Positions 17,017 through 26,085 of a DNA stretch of 64,000 nt are shown here, piece after piece. Within the stretch, counting starts at the first letter, position 1; each line of letters opens with the position of its first letter. The position numbers were made by a program, and so were the translations under genes. This DNA is from Nocardiopsis sp. FR4 (GTDB lineage: Bacteria; Actinomycetota; Actinomycetes; Streptosporangiales; Streptosporangiaceae), in assembly GCF_009830945.1 (NCBI RefSeq), contig NZ_VWVV01000020.1:1-64000 (forward strand). Direction: 5' to 3'. Below the pieces are notes generated by a model that saw nothing but the letters and a program-made list of their open reading frames with translations, did not search any database and had not been told where the DNA came from.

Positions 17017-18495
17017 ATGGCTTCTCGTGAAGGGTCCACGTTCAAACGGTGCGGGTGCCGCGACACCCACACCGGCAAACCGCTGGGATCCCGGTGCCCG
17101 CAACTGAAGCGCAAAACCGGAGGATGGAATCCGGCCCATGGGGCGTGGGCGTTCCAGTACGAACTCCCTCCCACCGCTGCGGGCAGGCGCCGCCAGGCCC
17201 GCCGCCTCGGCCTGGCTTCCCAGGAGCAGGCCCGTGCGGGGTTGGAGCATGTCAGGGCGTTGATCGCCCTGGCGGAGAAGGATCCGGCGGTCGAGGTCCA
17301 CATCGCCGACCTCATCCAGGCGGCGTTGAAGCAGCGCCGACCGCTCCCGGACCTGGAAGAGGTGCGTAGGCGGGTGGCGATGGCGGTGGACGTGCGCACT
17401 GAACCGCCTACCCTCGCCGCGTGGCTGGCCGAGTGGTTGGCGGGCAAACCCGACTTGGCCGCCGGTACCCGGGTCTCCTACGAAGGGCACATCCGCACAT
17501 ACCTCGTTCCGCACCTGGGTCGGCTGCGGGTGGACAAGCTCCAGTCCCGCCATGTGGAGGCGATGTTCGCCTCGATCGAGGAGGCCAATACCCACATCCT
17601 GGAGTGCCGTGAGTCCGAGGACCCCCAGGTGCGGGCCTCGGTGCGGGGGCGGCGGGTGATCTCGCTGTCGACCAAGCACCGGATCCGGGCCACGTTGCGC
17701 AGCGCGCTCTCGGAGGCGGTGCGCCGCTCGGACCTGCCGGTGTTGGTGAACATCGCCTCGCACGTGCGCCTGCCCTCCTGCCCGAGGAAGCGCCCGCTGG
17801 TGTGGACGCCGGACCGGGTGCGCCAGTGGAAGGCGGACGGCACCGTGCCGGGGGAGGTGATGGTGTGGACCCCGGAGCAGACCCGTACCTTCCTGGGCCA
17901 CGCGAAGAGGTATACGTGGCTGTATGCGATGTTCCACCTGATCGCGGTCAAGGGCCTGCGCCGGGGCGAAGCTGTGGGGTTGCCCTGGTCCAACACGCGG
18001 TTGACGGACGGGCAGATTGACATCCGTGTCCAGGTGGTGCAGTTGGCGTGGGAGACCGTGACCTCCACGCCGAAGAGCGCGGCGGGACAGCGCACCATCA
18101 CCCTGGATACGGACACAGTGAAGGTGCTGCGGGCCTGGAAGCGGTTCCAGAACGAGGCCCGGCTCCAAACCGGAGCGGGGTGGGTGGACAGCGGCCTGGT
18201 GTTCACCCGCGAGGACGGGTCGGGGTGGCATCCGGGGCAGGTCAGTGACTGGTTTCTCCGCGTCGCCCGCGCGGCGGGGCTGCCGCCGATCACGCTGCAC
18301 GGGCTGCGCCACGGGGCCGCCTCGCTGGCGTTGGCCGCGGGCACGGACGTGAAGATCGTGTCCAGCGAACTCGGGCACGCGACCACCCACTTCACCCAGG
18401 ACACCTACCAGTCAGTGTTCCCGGACGTCGCGAAGGCAGCGGCCGAGGCCACCGCCGCGCTGCTACGCGGACCGGCTGCGGTACCGGTCGGGTAG
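17017..18495 (+). CDS. int: Tyrosine-recombinase integrase of element 1
   Basis: 492 residues. The amino end has a CGCRD zinc-like motif (FKRCGCRDTHTG), a SAM-like core-binding domain follows (LAAWLAEWLAGKPDLAAGTR), and the catalytic residues are visible: Arg in KGLRRGEAVGLPW, HGLRHG (HxxR), LGHATTHF and the Tyr in TQDTYQSVF. Length and motifs match pSAM2-type integrases that recombine at the 3' end of tRNA genes. Its near-identical copy at 53885 belongs to element 3. Unusually, it lies about 15.5 kb from its nearer att copy (34052), with the biosynthetic cargo in between. Confidence 0.92.
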   Translation: MASREGSTFKRCGCRDTHTGKPLGSRCPQLKRKTGGWNPAHGAWAFQYELPPTAAGRRRQARRLGLASQEQARAGLEHVRALIALAEKDPAVEVHIADLIQAALKQRRPLPDLEEVRRRVAMAVDVRTEPPTLAAWLAEWLAGKPDLAAGTRVSYEGHIRTYLVPHLGRLRVDKLQSRHVEAMFASIEEANTHILECRESEDPQVRASVRGRRVISLSTKHRIRATLRSALSEAVRRSDLPVLVNIASHVRLPSCPRKRPLVWTPDRVRQWKADGTVPGEVMVWTPEQTRTFLGHAKRYTWLYAMFHLIAVKGLRRGEAVGLPWSNTRLTDGQIDIRVQVVQLAWETVTSTPKSAAGQRTITLDTDTVKVLRAWKRFQNEARLQTGAGWVDSGLVFTREDGSGWHPGQVSDWFLRVARAAGLPPITLHGLRHGAASLALAAGTDVKIVSSELGHATTHFTQDTYQSVFPDVAKAAAEATAALLRGPAAVPVG

Positions 18496-18504
18496 CCGGA
18501 CCGG

Positions 18505-18522
18505 CGAGCACACCAGGAGCCA
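18505..18522 (+). promoter_or_regulatory. Degenerate CGAGCAC/GGAGCCA pair after int (element 1)
   Basis: CGAGCAC at 18505 and GGAGCCA at 18516 keep the 11-bp spacing of the att-flanking repeats, ten bases after the integrase stop. An identical arrangement follows the element 3 integrase. Confidence 0.35.
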
Positions 18523-18536
18523 CACGGCACCATCAA

Positions 18537-18580
18537 CCCCAGGCTGGCGCACGGGTTCATCCCTGCTGGCCTGGGGTTTC
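18537..18580 (+). terminator. Integrase terminator (element 1)
   Basis: CCCCAGGC (18537-18544) pairs with GCCTGGGG (18569-18576) and is followed by TTTCCTC, giving a short U-rich tail. The same structure follows the second integrase. Confidence 0.75.
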
Positions 18581-18991
18581 CTCATGCCCGAGGCCAGTAA
18601 CCGATCGGATCAAAGGTCCCCTGGATTCGGTATGAGCCTTACCGCCAGGAGGAAGAAGGCCCCAGTGTTGCCTGGACCCGAAACCCAGAAGGTGGGGAGG
18701 TTCTCGGCGTTCGGTCGTCGCCTTCCTTGCGCTGACGTTGGACGATTCGACCCGGGGCACGGCCCGGGTCGACGCCCGCGCACACCGAGCGGCTGTGCCC
18801 GCGACGTCCGATGCCGAACGACGTCCACAACTCAGCGGGACCAATGGAGGAGAAGCGCCAAGCCGAGGACCTGGTCGCTTTGTGGTCTCGTGACTGGGAC
18901 GTGGGTGGCATCGGCCGCTGGTGTGTTCGCGATTCCTGCTATGGGGTAGTCGCCCCGCGCGATGAACCTCTGTCTCGCGCAGACACCTTCC
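18581..18991. other. Junction between backbone and biosynthetic cargo; no gene seen
   Basis: About 410 bp between the integrase terminator and the 3' end of the SHMT gene. Frames here lack coding character and ribosome-binding sites. ATCGGATCAAAGGTC (about 18602) also follows the element 3 terminator, so the shared backbone ends near 18620 and the cargo begins after it. Confidence 0.45.
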
Positions 18992-20431
18992 CTATGAGTT
19001 GGGGGAAAGGTCGATGCTGGGGTAGAGCGGGTGGCCCGACAGCAGGTCGGCAACCCGCGTTGCCGCCTTGTCCCTGACCGCGCTGTCCAACTCGTGCTTC
19101 GCCCTGGACTTCTCTCCCGACGGCCTCATGGCGGGACGTGCAGACGCGAGGACAGTGGTGATCAATTCAGCGACCACGTCCATGTCGTCTGGTCCGAATC
19201 CGCGTGTCGTGAGTGCGGGGACGCCGAGTCGGATACCGGAAGTGAACCAGTATCCGTTCGCATCCCGAGGAACGGCATTCCGGTTGGTGACGATGCCTGC
19301 CTCCAGAAGCGCGTTCTCTGCCTGACGCCCGGTCACGCCGTAAGGAGACACGTCGACCAGGACCAGATGATTGTCTGTGCCTCCAGTGACGAGCTTAGAA
19401 CCGCGCCGTGCCAGCCCTTCGGCCAGTGCGGACGCGTTCTCGACGATCGAGCGCGCATAGTCTCGGAAGCTCGGGCGCCGGGCCTCGGCCAAGGCAACGG
19501 CCTTGGCTGCCATGACATGGGGCAGGGGGCCGCCGAGGACCATGGGGCAACCTCGATCGACGTGCTCGGCCAGTTCCTCGTCGCACAGAACCAGGCCGCC
19601 ACGTGGCCCGCGCAGAGACTTGTGGGTGGTCGTCGTCACGATCTGTGCGTGCGGAACCGGGTCATAGTCCCCAGTAAGAACTTTTCCAGCCACAAGACCG
19701 GCAAAGTGTGCCATATCCACCATCAGGGTGGCACCCACCTCGTCAGCGATCTCACGCATCACCCTAAAATTCACGAGCCTGGGATAGGCAGAGTAACCGG
19801 CCACGAGAATGAGCGGGCGGAACTCGCGAGCTTTGTCCCGAACCGCACCATAGTCCAGCAAATCGGTTTCCGAGTCGACACCGTAGCTCTGCTGCTCGAA
19901 CATCTTGCCAGAAATGTTCGGCCGGAAACCATGAGTCAGGTGACCGCCAGCGTCGAGCGCCATTCCCAGCATCCGCTGGCTGCCCAGGCGAAGGCGAAGT
20001 TTGCGCCAATCCTCTTCAGAGATATCGTTAAGGTTCTTGGCACCGAGTTCCCTAAGGGTCGGCATTTCCACCCGTTGTGAGAGGATGGACCAGAAGGCCA
20101 CCAGGTTCGCATCGATCCCCGAGTGCGGCTGCACATAGGCATGCGCCGCCCCGAAAAGAGCTTTGGCATGTTCGGCAGCGATGGACTCGACGGTGTCGAC
20201 GTTCTGGCAGCTGGCATAGAACCGGTGGTTGATCGTTCCTTCAGCATACTTGTCGCTCATCCAGTTCCCCATAGCCGCAAGAACGGCGGGGGAAGCATAG
20301 TTTTCACTTGCGATCAGTTTGAGCTTGGAACGCTGGTCGTCAAGCTCTTTCGATATCGCGCTGGAGATGCGGGGATCCACCTCGCTGACCAACTGCAGGC
20401 TGTTGTTGAACAGATCTGATTCCATCGACAT
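18992..20431 (-). CDS. Serine hydroxymethyltransferase-like PLP enzyme of the biosynthetic operon
   Basis: 479 residues, ATG with AGAGGACTCC upstream. Fold-type I features: [14 protein letters not shown] (residues 37-50), [23 protein letters not shown] with Asp239, and the PLP lysine Lys271 in [14 protein letters not shown]. An insert of about 35 residues (116-150) between the two halves of the cofactor site makes it longer than GlyA; long actinobacterial paralogues also have such inserts. The family interconverts serine and glycine; relatives act as threonine aldolases or transaldolases that build beta-hydroxy amino acids. As the last gene of a ten-gene operon that also encodes a class II aldolase, a role in making an unusual amino acid is more likely than housekeeping. 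Specificity is not visible. Confidence 0.88.
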   Translation of the reverse strand: MSMESDLFNNSLQLVSEVDPRISSAISKELDDQRSKLKLIASENYASPAVLAAMGNWMSDKYAEGTINHRFYASCQNVDTVESIAAEHAKALFGAAHAYVQPHSGIDANLVAFWSILSQRVEMPTLRELGAKNLNDISEEDWRKLRLRLGSQRMLGMALDAGGHLTHGFRPNISGKMFEQQSYGVDSETDLLDYGAVRDKAREFRPLILVAGYSAYPRLVNFRVMREIADEVGATLMVDMAHFAGLVAGKVLTGDYDPVPHAQIVTTTTHKSLRGPRGGLVLCDEELAEHVDRGCPMVLGGPLPHVMAAKAVALAEARRPSFRDYARSIVENASALAEGLARRGSKLVTGGTDNHLVLVDVSPYGVTGRQAENALLEAGIVTNRNAVPRDANGYWFTSGIRLGVPALTTRGFGPDDMDVVAELITTVLASARPAMRPSGEKSRAKHELDSAVRDKAATRVADLLSGHPLYPSIDLSPNS

Positions 20432-20476
20432 GGAGTCCTCTCGAAGATAACATCAAGGCCTTGCGATGGTATCGTA

Positions 20477-21814
20477 TCAGCGGTCACCCTCCGAACTGGA
20501 GGCGTTTGGCGGGGAGCCCGATCCCTTGACGCCATAGAGAAGCCAGACAACCGCAACTGGAACCAAGTAAAGCAAGGATACGACGCTGAGCGCCGCAAAA
20601 CCGAAGATCGAGAGGACAACCCCGGACAGTGCCGCCGCAGATGCTCCGACAAGGCTCATCAACAAGTCCGCGACGCCCTGCCCAGCTGGCCGGTCCGAAG
20701 GATCCAGCGATTCAGTAAAGAATGTGGTCCCGGCAACGACATTGAAGGACCATCCAATGCCGAGGAGGGTAAGAGACACCATGATGAGGTGACTGTCGTG
20801 TCCTGCGAGGGCACTGATCAGCAGGGCGACCAGAAGAATGCTACTGCCGCAGGCGATCGTTCTGCCACGGCCGATCCAGTCAGCGAGTACTCCTACGAGC
20901 GGGGACAGGACGTACATTCCCGCGACATGGATGCTGATGGTGAAACCCACGAGGCTGAGGGACGACCCCCCATGCATCATGTGAACAGGGGTCATGGTCA
21001 TGACACCGGTCATTGCGGCATGAGCCGCAAGGAACGAAACCAGGGCAGCGGTTGCCCTGGGGCTTCGCGCCACACCTTTCAACCCCTTGAAAAAATATCC
21101 CTTCCGCCTCACCTTCGGCTCATCCGCGCCTGCGGAAGCAAGGGAAACGCGAGACAACAGCAGGGGATCCGGCCGTAGGAATAACACTATGATTATGGCA
21201 GCTAAGGAGCAGAGGGCGGACGAGATCAGGAAGACCCCAAGATGCTCCTGCACACCCAGGTAACCGGCGATTTCCGCGCCCGGGACGGTGAGATTTGGTC
21301 CGATCACCACACCAAAAGTCGTGCCGAAGAAGACAATCGATATGGTGCGGCCACGGTTCCGATCATCCGCAAGGTCGATGGCGGCATACTTTGCCTGAGC
21401 AGCTGCTGCTGTTCCAGCGCCGAACAGCGCCATTCCCAACAGAAAGCCGGGAAAACTGCCGACGTGCGCTCCAGCCAGAGCGGTCAGACTTCCCAGAGCG
21501 GCTGAGCCCCAACCCAAGGAAAGAGAGATCCTGCGTCCACGGAAGGCTGCTAGCTTCGCCAGAGGCAGAGCGAGTACCGCGCCACCGAGGGTTGACATCG
21601 TCGTCGCAAGCCCTGCCAAGGATTCTGAGTTGGTGAGTTCGTCCGCCGAGATGGCTGCAACCGACAGTAGAGCGGTTCCCCCGCAGCCAGCGACAATATA
21701 GACCACAAAGAGCGTGACGATGGTCCTTCGCTGCACGCTACTGATGTACTTCTGCGAATCCTCTGTCGCGTCCACTCTTGCGCGTTCCGCGTGATTCACA
21801 AGTAATCCGCCCAC
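20477..21814 (-). CDS. MFS transporter, probable product exporter
   Basis: 445 residues with about twelve hydrophobic helices (for example IVTLFVVYIVAGCGGTALLS, LVSFLAAHAAMTGVMTMTPV, ALSVVSLLYLVPVAVVWLL) and the MFS loop motif FRGRRISLSLGWGSAALG between helices 2 and 3. The GTG at 21814 is used here; a GTG at 21799 is an alternative. It lies between the second condensation gene and the SHMT gene in the same direction, so it probably exports the product or confers self-resistance. Confidence 0.85.
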   Translation of the reverse strand: MGGLLVNHAERARVDATEDSQKYISSVQRRTIVTLFVVYIVAGCGGTALLSVAAISADELTNSESLAGLATTMSTLGGAVLALPLAKLAAFRGRRISLSLGWGSAALGSLTALAGAHVGSFPGFLLGMALFGAGTAAAAQAKYAAIDLADDRNRGRTISIVFFGTTFGVVIGPNLTVPGAEIAGYLGVQEHLGVFLISSALCSLAAIIIVLFLRPDPLLLSRVSLASAGADEPKVRRKGYFFKGLKGVARSPRATAALVSFLAAHAAMTGVMTMTPVHMMHGGSSLSLVGFTISIHVAGMYVLSPLVGVLADWIGRGRTIACGSSILLVALLISALAGHDSHLIMVSLTLLGIGWSFNVVAGTTFFTESLDPSDRPAGQGVADLLMSLVGASAAALSGVVLSIFGFAALSVVSLLYLVPVAVVWLLYGVKGSGSPPNASSSEGDR

Positions 21815-21859
21815 CGATTGAAGGAACTAGAGCCCAGGAGGAACCTCAACTCACTCAAC

Positions 21860-23221
21860 TCAAAAATCACGATACTGCCCATCTTCGAGAAGGCGGATCG
21901 CATCCGCCTGAAGCATTTCTTGAGCGGATGTAACAGCTTCTAAATTTTTAGAAAAAAGTCGAAGGAAACGGAGTATGAGTTCCGGGCTGACGTACGCGGT
22001 ATCCGCGCGGACCGCCAGACAGAGAGTGTGGGAGCTGCTGGTGACCGCGATCGAGAAGCGGCCGTCCTGGTAGGGCCACCCCTTCATCCACTCGACCACT
22101 CCCTCTGGAACCGGCCTGTGAGGTCCCTCGAACGACGGGGCCACCCCTCGGACGTCGTTGTAGGTGGGCCAGCCCGCCAGGTCAGCGAAGGTGAGCCCCT
22201 TGTCCTGAAGGGCGGCGTCCAAGTCATCAGGTGACCATAAAGCCGCCTTGTAGCTTCCCCACAGCTGTTTCCCGACCCTGTCGACGAAGGAGCGGAGAGC
22301 CAGGCCAGAGACCCCGGTGTCCACGATGAGGGGGCCGACTTGGGCGAGTAGACCCACATATCCCTCGCTGTCAGTGGCGTAGCGGTTCGAGGAGAGCACC
22401 TGGAGTGGGATCCGGCGCAGATCGGTGACAGCTGCCAAGGTGAGTGCGGTCAGGGATACCAACACGGCAGATGACGCCAACTGGTATTTCTCCTCCAGCC
22501 GGCGGAGGCGGTCAGCAGCCAGGGGCACGCGCACGACAGCCTGCGCACATCCGTTCTGCGGTTCCCGCTCCTGTGGTCGAGGAGATCTGAAGGGGCCCGA
22601 TACATCAGACAAGCGTTTGATCCACGTGTTGACCGAACGCTCGTTTTGCGCCCAGAACCGTTCCCCGCTCTCCAGGAACGCACGCTCTCTTGGTTGAGTT
22701 CCCGCACCGTTGTCTACTGAGCCGGACATAAGCAAGCGGGTGATCTCACCGACGATGATCTGCGCACTCGAAGCATCAACGACTGTGTGGGAGAAGGCCA
22801 GCAGAGCACGGGCTGACCGACCATCCAGGGTGAGGACAATAGTGGAACAAGGAAGTCCACCATCGGCGCCAAGCGGAATCCTGCGCATCTCGTTGGACAG
22901 ATCTCTGGTTGCGGATGCGATGTCTTCGGTCACTTCGACGAACCGGATATTAGCTTCGCAACCGCCAGTCACCACCTGCAGCGGTTCTTCTCCAGCAAGA
23001 GAGTACGTCGTCCGCAAACTATCGTATTTCGCCAGTATCGTCGTAACCGCCTCCGTCACGCTCTTCCCCGAGCACAAGGGTGGAAGATCAACAGCCCGAA
23101 CGATATTCAGATATCTGGCGTGCTGTGAATACCTTTCCATCCCATTGAGGAATGCCCGCTGCCCCCAGGTCAGCTTTCCTTTCCACTCAGGTCCGCAACG
23201 AGAAGGAAGGCGTGGCCTCAT
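21860..23221 (-). CDS. Stand-alone condensation-domain protein with an altered HHxxxD motif
   Basis: 453 residues, a single condensation/acyltransferase fold. The catalytic motif reads SHTVVDA (His145, Asp149), so the first His of HHxxxDG is Ser while the second, catalytic, His remains. Other family segments are KLTWGQRAFLNGMERY at the start and ALTLAAVTDLRRIPLQVLSSN in the second lobe. Such free-standing proteins join a carrier-bound acyl or aminoacyl group to an amine or alcohol. The ATG follows the monooxygenase stop by two bases, so the genes are coupled. It is the second condensation protein of the operon and may act on a different partner. Confidence 0.8.
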   Translation of the reverse strand: MRPRLPSRCGPEWKGKLTWGQRAFLNGMERYSQHARYLNIVRAVDLPPLCSGKSVTEAVTTILAKYDSLRTTYSLAGEEPLQVVTGGCEANIRFVEVTEDIASATRDLSNEMRRIPLGADGGLPCSTIVLTLDGRSARALLAFSHTVVDASSAQIIVGEITRLLMSGSVDNGAGTQPRERAFLESGERFWAQNERSVNTWIKRLSDVSGPFRSPRPQEREPQNGCAQAVVRVPLAADRLRRLEEKYQLASSAVLVSLTALTLAAVTDLRRIPLQVLSSNRYATDSEGYVGLLAQVGPLIVDTGVSGLALRSFVDRVGKQLWGSYKAALWSPDDLDAALQDKGLTFADLAGWPTYNDVRGVAPSFEGPHRPVPEGVVEWMKGWPYQDGRFSIAVTSSSHTLCLAVRADTAYVSPELILRFLRLFSKNLEAVTSAQEMLQADAIRLLEDGQYRDF

Positions 23222-23223
23222 GT

Positions 23224-24237
23224 CTACGCAACCTTTCTCGACCGAACGCGGTCCAGCACGACACCTGCGTGATGGAAATCTTCTCTCGAGAAGACCCCGC
23301 CGAGCAATAGCGCTCCGACTCCCACGTCAAGGTATCGGGCGAGGTAGTCACTCACTTCCTCGTATGATCCCACGAGAATCGGCATTGATCCCTTGTCGCT
23401 CAGGTACGCTCCGGTCCAGTAGACACCGTCGTAGACCTCCGAGTCAGTCGCCAGGTTCGCAATTCTCCGGCTCCAGTCGGACGACGATCTCCTGCGTATC
23501 CGTGCTTTGAGCCTGGTCTCGCGGTTCGGGACGAACTGTGAGCGAGCAACTGACCAAGCTTCCTTAGAGCTCGTACGCGCGATGATCCCCAATCTGACAC
23601 CAATGCCGACCTTCGTGCCGCTTCGGTCGGCGAAGGTGTCGGCGAACATCGACACGGGCTCAGGATGGGTGATTGCGAAGTCCGCCACACTGTCAGCGGT
23701 TTTCCGGTTGGCGGCGGACGAACCCGCCATGAACACACGTGGACGGAGCGGAGCGGGGATGAAGGAATTCGTGTTGATCCCTTGTAGGTCGTAGTAGCGC
23801 CCGCTGTGGGAGAGAGGCTGTTCAGAGGAGAGCAAGGAGCGCACCACCGAGATGTATTCTGCGGCACGCTCGTACCGATCATCATGGCCGAGTGCGTCTC
23901 CCACCTCCACTAGTTCGTGATCCGCCGCACCGGTGATGAGGTTAACATCAACTCTTCGCTGATGGAGGAACGTCAGTGAATGGATCATCTTGGCGGCGGT
24001 AAATGGAGGAACTGAATAGGGTTGCAGGGCGATCAAGGGGGAGACCGTGGACGAGTGGGTAAGGATGTTCCCCCCGACCATCCAAGGGTCGAGGTCGTGG
24101 TGGTTGTAGAAGGACAGGAGTCCGTCGAACCCGTGCTTCTCGGCATAGCCGACGATTTTCGGCAACAGTGACCTGACCTTCTCAGGAGCCGCCTTCGGGT
24201 ACAGTGCGGTGCCGTATACGAGGAAGTCTCTGGTCAT
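23224..24237 (-). CDS. Luciferase-like (LLM) flavin-dependent monooxygenase
   Basis: 337 residues. The TIM-barrel pattern of SsuD-type enzymes is clear: STVSPLIALQPYSVPPFTAA, MIHSLTFLHQRRVDVNLITG, HDDRYERAAEYISVVRSLL and RPRVFMAGSSAANRKTADSV. The family uses reduced flavin and oxygen for hydroxylation, oxidative C-S cleavage or N-oxidation. No flavin reductase is in the operon, so reduced flavin must come from elsewhere. It sits between the aldolase and the second condensation protein and is a likely tailoring or precursor-making enzyme. The ATG has only a weak upstream RBS. Confidence 0.82.
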   Translation of the reverse strand: MTRDFLVYGTALYPKAAPEKVRSLLPKIVGYAEKHGFDGLLSFYNHHDLDPWMVGGNILTHSSTVSPLIALQPYSVPPFTAAKMIHSLTFLHQRRVDVNLITGAADHELVEVGDALGHDDRYERAAEYISVVRSLLSSEQPLSHSGRYYDLQGINTNSFIPAPLRPRVFMAGSSAANRKTADSVADFAITHPEPVSMFADTFADRSGTKVGIGVRLGIIARTSSKEAWSVARSQFVPNRETRLKARIRRRSSSDWSRRIANLATDSEVYDGVYWTGAYLSDKGSMPILVGSYEEVSDYLARYLDVGVGALLLGGVFSREDFHHAGVVLDRVRSRKVA

Positions 24238-24280
24238 GGGCGAGCACCATCATGAAGGTGATGAAGAGATTCGTTGGATT

Positions 24281-25030
24281 TCATGGGCGCTTCCAACCGT
24301 TCACCTCGGGCCACCTACGTCGTACCTGGCTCAGACAGTAGGTCCAATATGATCGAACGGACAGGTCCGAGTGCACGAAGTCGCGCTTCTTGGCCACGTC
24401 TCCTCGTCCAGACCAGTGATAGTCCACGTTCAGCTGTTCGGCTGCGAGCTGGAGCTTGCACGCACGTTCCAACATGTGCGCGAATACCACGGCATGTTGG
24501 ATCGTCTTCCCGACGACCACCGATCCGTGGTTGCGCAGGAGCAAGGCCGGATTATCCCCTAGGGCCTTGGCGACCAGATTCGCGGTTTCCAGGTTCAGAA
24601 CGGTGTTGCTCGTCTCGGTGAACTTGGGCAATCGGCCCTGAAAGTATGCGCCATCATGGGATACGGGACGCAGGGGGAGATCAGTCGCACCGAAGATGAG
24701 GCCGTTGGGGGCGTGACTGTGGACGATGGCGTTGACGTCAGGACGGGACTTGTAGATGGCCTGGTGCAGGGGTAGCTCTGGAGGTGCCAATGGGTCGGGC
24801 TCGTCTGCCGGGTCGAGAGGAGTGGTGACGATGTCAGTCGGGACGCACTCGTCGAAACCCTTCATCGCCCCTTTGATAAACATATGCGCTCGCCCCGGCA
24901 GACGTAGCGAGACCTGGCCCTGGTTGAAGTCGTCGTGTCCGCCCAGCGACAGGGATCGGGCCGCTGCGGCCAAGGTTGCCGCGGTCTTCTTCTGGGAGGA
25001 GTCCTTCCTTCCCTCTGTGGATTCGCTCAT
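24281..25030 (-). CDS. Class II aldolase/adducin-family protein
   Basis: 249 residues. Metal and catalytic residues of the fuculose-phosphate-aldolase family are visible: Glu85 in PPELPLHQAIY, His104 and His106 in IVHSHAPNG, and His168 in LLRNHGSVVVG. The family makes or breaks C-C bonds next to a carbonyl by a zinc-enolate route. The ATG overlaps the DapB-like stop (ATGA). As I recall, some threonine transaldolases (4-fluorothreonine transaldolase) fuse an SHMT-like domain to such an aldolase domain; here the two are separate genes in one operon, which is suggestive but not proof. Confidence 0.85.
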   Translation of the reverse strand: MSESTEGRKDSSQKKTAATLAAAARSLSLGGHDDFNQGQVSLRLPGRAHMFIKGAMKGFDECVPTDIVTTPLDPADEPDPLAPPELPLHQAIYKSRPDVNAIVHSHAPNGLIFGATDLPLRPVSHDGAYFQGRLPKFTETSNTVLNLETANLVAKALGDNPALLLRNHGSVVVGKTIQHAVVFAHMLERACKLQLAAEQLNVDYHWSGRGDVAKKRDFVHSDLSVRSYWTYCLSQVRRRWPEVNGWKRP

Positions 25031-25746
25031 CCGAGCCTCCGAAGCAGTAGTTCGTCGTACACGTCAGTGATCGTCACCAGGGCTGGTGGTGTTTTGACGA
25101 TCCATCTGACAGCCATCACCGCTCCGCGCGCCATCGCTTGGATCTCTTCGACACCGTGTTTCAAGGAGAGGTATTCTCCGTCGAGGAAAATATTCACAGC
25201 GTGGTCGTTCACAGGTTCACCCTGTCGGTCGAAAGTTATCTCCAGTGGATTCTTCCCTGTCTCTGTTTCTACGGTGGCGGCCAAGGACAGAGCGGTGGCG
25301 CTCGGAGCGTCTTTCTTCGTCTTCGGGTGCCGATCGTGGACGACAGTCTCGGGATTCATTCCCATCCCGCCGACTCTCCGGAGGGCCAGCTGGAGGGCTC
25401 CTGTCAAAATCCAGTACCCTAGGGAGAGGTTGGGAGCTCGCACCACGGTGACTTCCTCAGCCAGTGCTTCCAGAGCAGCGTGGTGAAACGCACTGAGCCC
25501 AGATGTGCACACAAGGAGTGCACTCCCATGGTGCTGACACAGTCTTATCGTGTCCGCTAGTGCGGAAGGATGGCTGGCGTCCACGATGACATCGGGACTC
25601 CCTGTTTCCGTGCGTGACCGTCTCGAAACAGTCAGAACAACATCAAATCCTTCCTTCTCCAACTCCTGCTGGAGCACGGATCCGAACTTCCCCGTAGCTC
25701 CAACAATGCCAATCGCAAGCTTTTTATTCAACGCCCGCCCCAGCAT
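25027..25746 (-). CDS. DapB-like NAD(P)-dependent reductase
   Basis: About 239 residues if the ATG at 25746 is used (overlapping the carrier-protein gene by 23 bp); a TTG at 25730 is an alternative. A Rossmann start, IGIVGATGKFGS, covers residues 12-23, and residues 137-151 read HDRHPKTKKDAPSATA, close to the HHxxKxDAPSGTA signature of dihydrodipicolinate reductase. DapB reduces a cyclic C=N-type bond in lysine biosynthesis. In an operon with aldolase and SHMT genes, the homologue probably reduces an imine or enamine intermediate of a specialised amino acid. The true substrate is unknown. Confidence 0.78.
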   Translation of the reverse strand: MLGRALNKKLAIGIVGATGKFGSVLQQELEKEGFDVVLTVSRRSRTETGSPDVIVDASHPSALADTIRLCQHHGSALLVCTSGLSAFHHAALEALAEEVTVVRAPNLSLGYWILTGALQLALRRVGGMGMNPETVVHDRHPKTKKDAPSATALSLAATVETETGKNPLEITFDRQGEPVNDHAVNIFLDGEYLSLKHGVEEIQAMARGAVMAVRWIVKTPPALVTITDVYDELLLRRLG

Positions 25747-25993
25747 TGGCCAGATAGTCGGAGATTTCCTTGACCGTGAGCGGGGGTTCCGTGTCGTCCT
25801 CGAAATCGAAGAAGACCCCGAACTCAATTTCCAGAGCGTTCACAAGCCTGAGGTAGTTGAGGGAGGAGAGTCCCATCTCTACGAGCTTACGATCACTATT
25901 CGCTATCGCCACCGCCGAGGAGACCTTTCCGTTCGTGACGTTTTCCACCTGTTTGGCCACACGCTCGATCAGCATAGTTGCGGAATCTTTCAT
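25724..25993 (-). CDS. Stand-alone acyl/peptidyl carrier protein
   Basis: 89 residues. The phosphopantetheine site reads VEMGLSSLNYLRL, with Ser44 at the expected position and Ser instead of the usual Asp just before it. The remainder is acidic and helical (LVNALEIEFGVFFDFEDDTE), as usual for carrier proteins. It lies between the adenylation and DapB-like genes and should carry the group activated by the adenylation enzyme to the condensation proteins. No phosphopantetheinyl transferase is encoded nearby, so a host enzyme must activate it. Confidence 0.85.
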   Translation of the reverse strand: MKDSATMLIERVAKQVENVTNGKVSSAVAIANSDRKLVEMGLSSLNYLRLVNALEIEFGVFFDFEDDTEPPLTVKEISDYLANAGAGVE

Positions 25994-26085
25994 GCTCTTT
26001 CGTTCTCGTGTCAGGGAAGTTCTCGTGGGGGCTGCAAATGGGAGGAGGTGACCTGGGGATCCCTTTGTATCCGGCGTCGGGGGTA

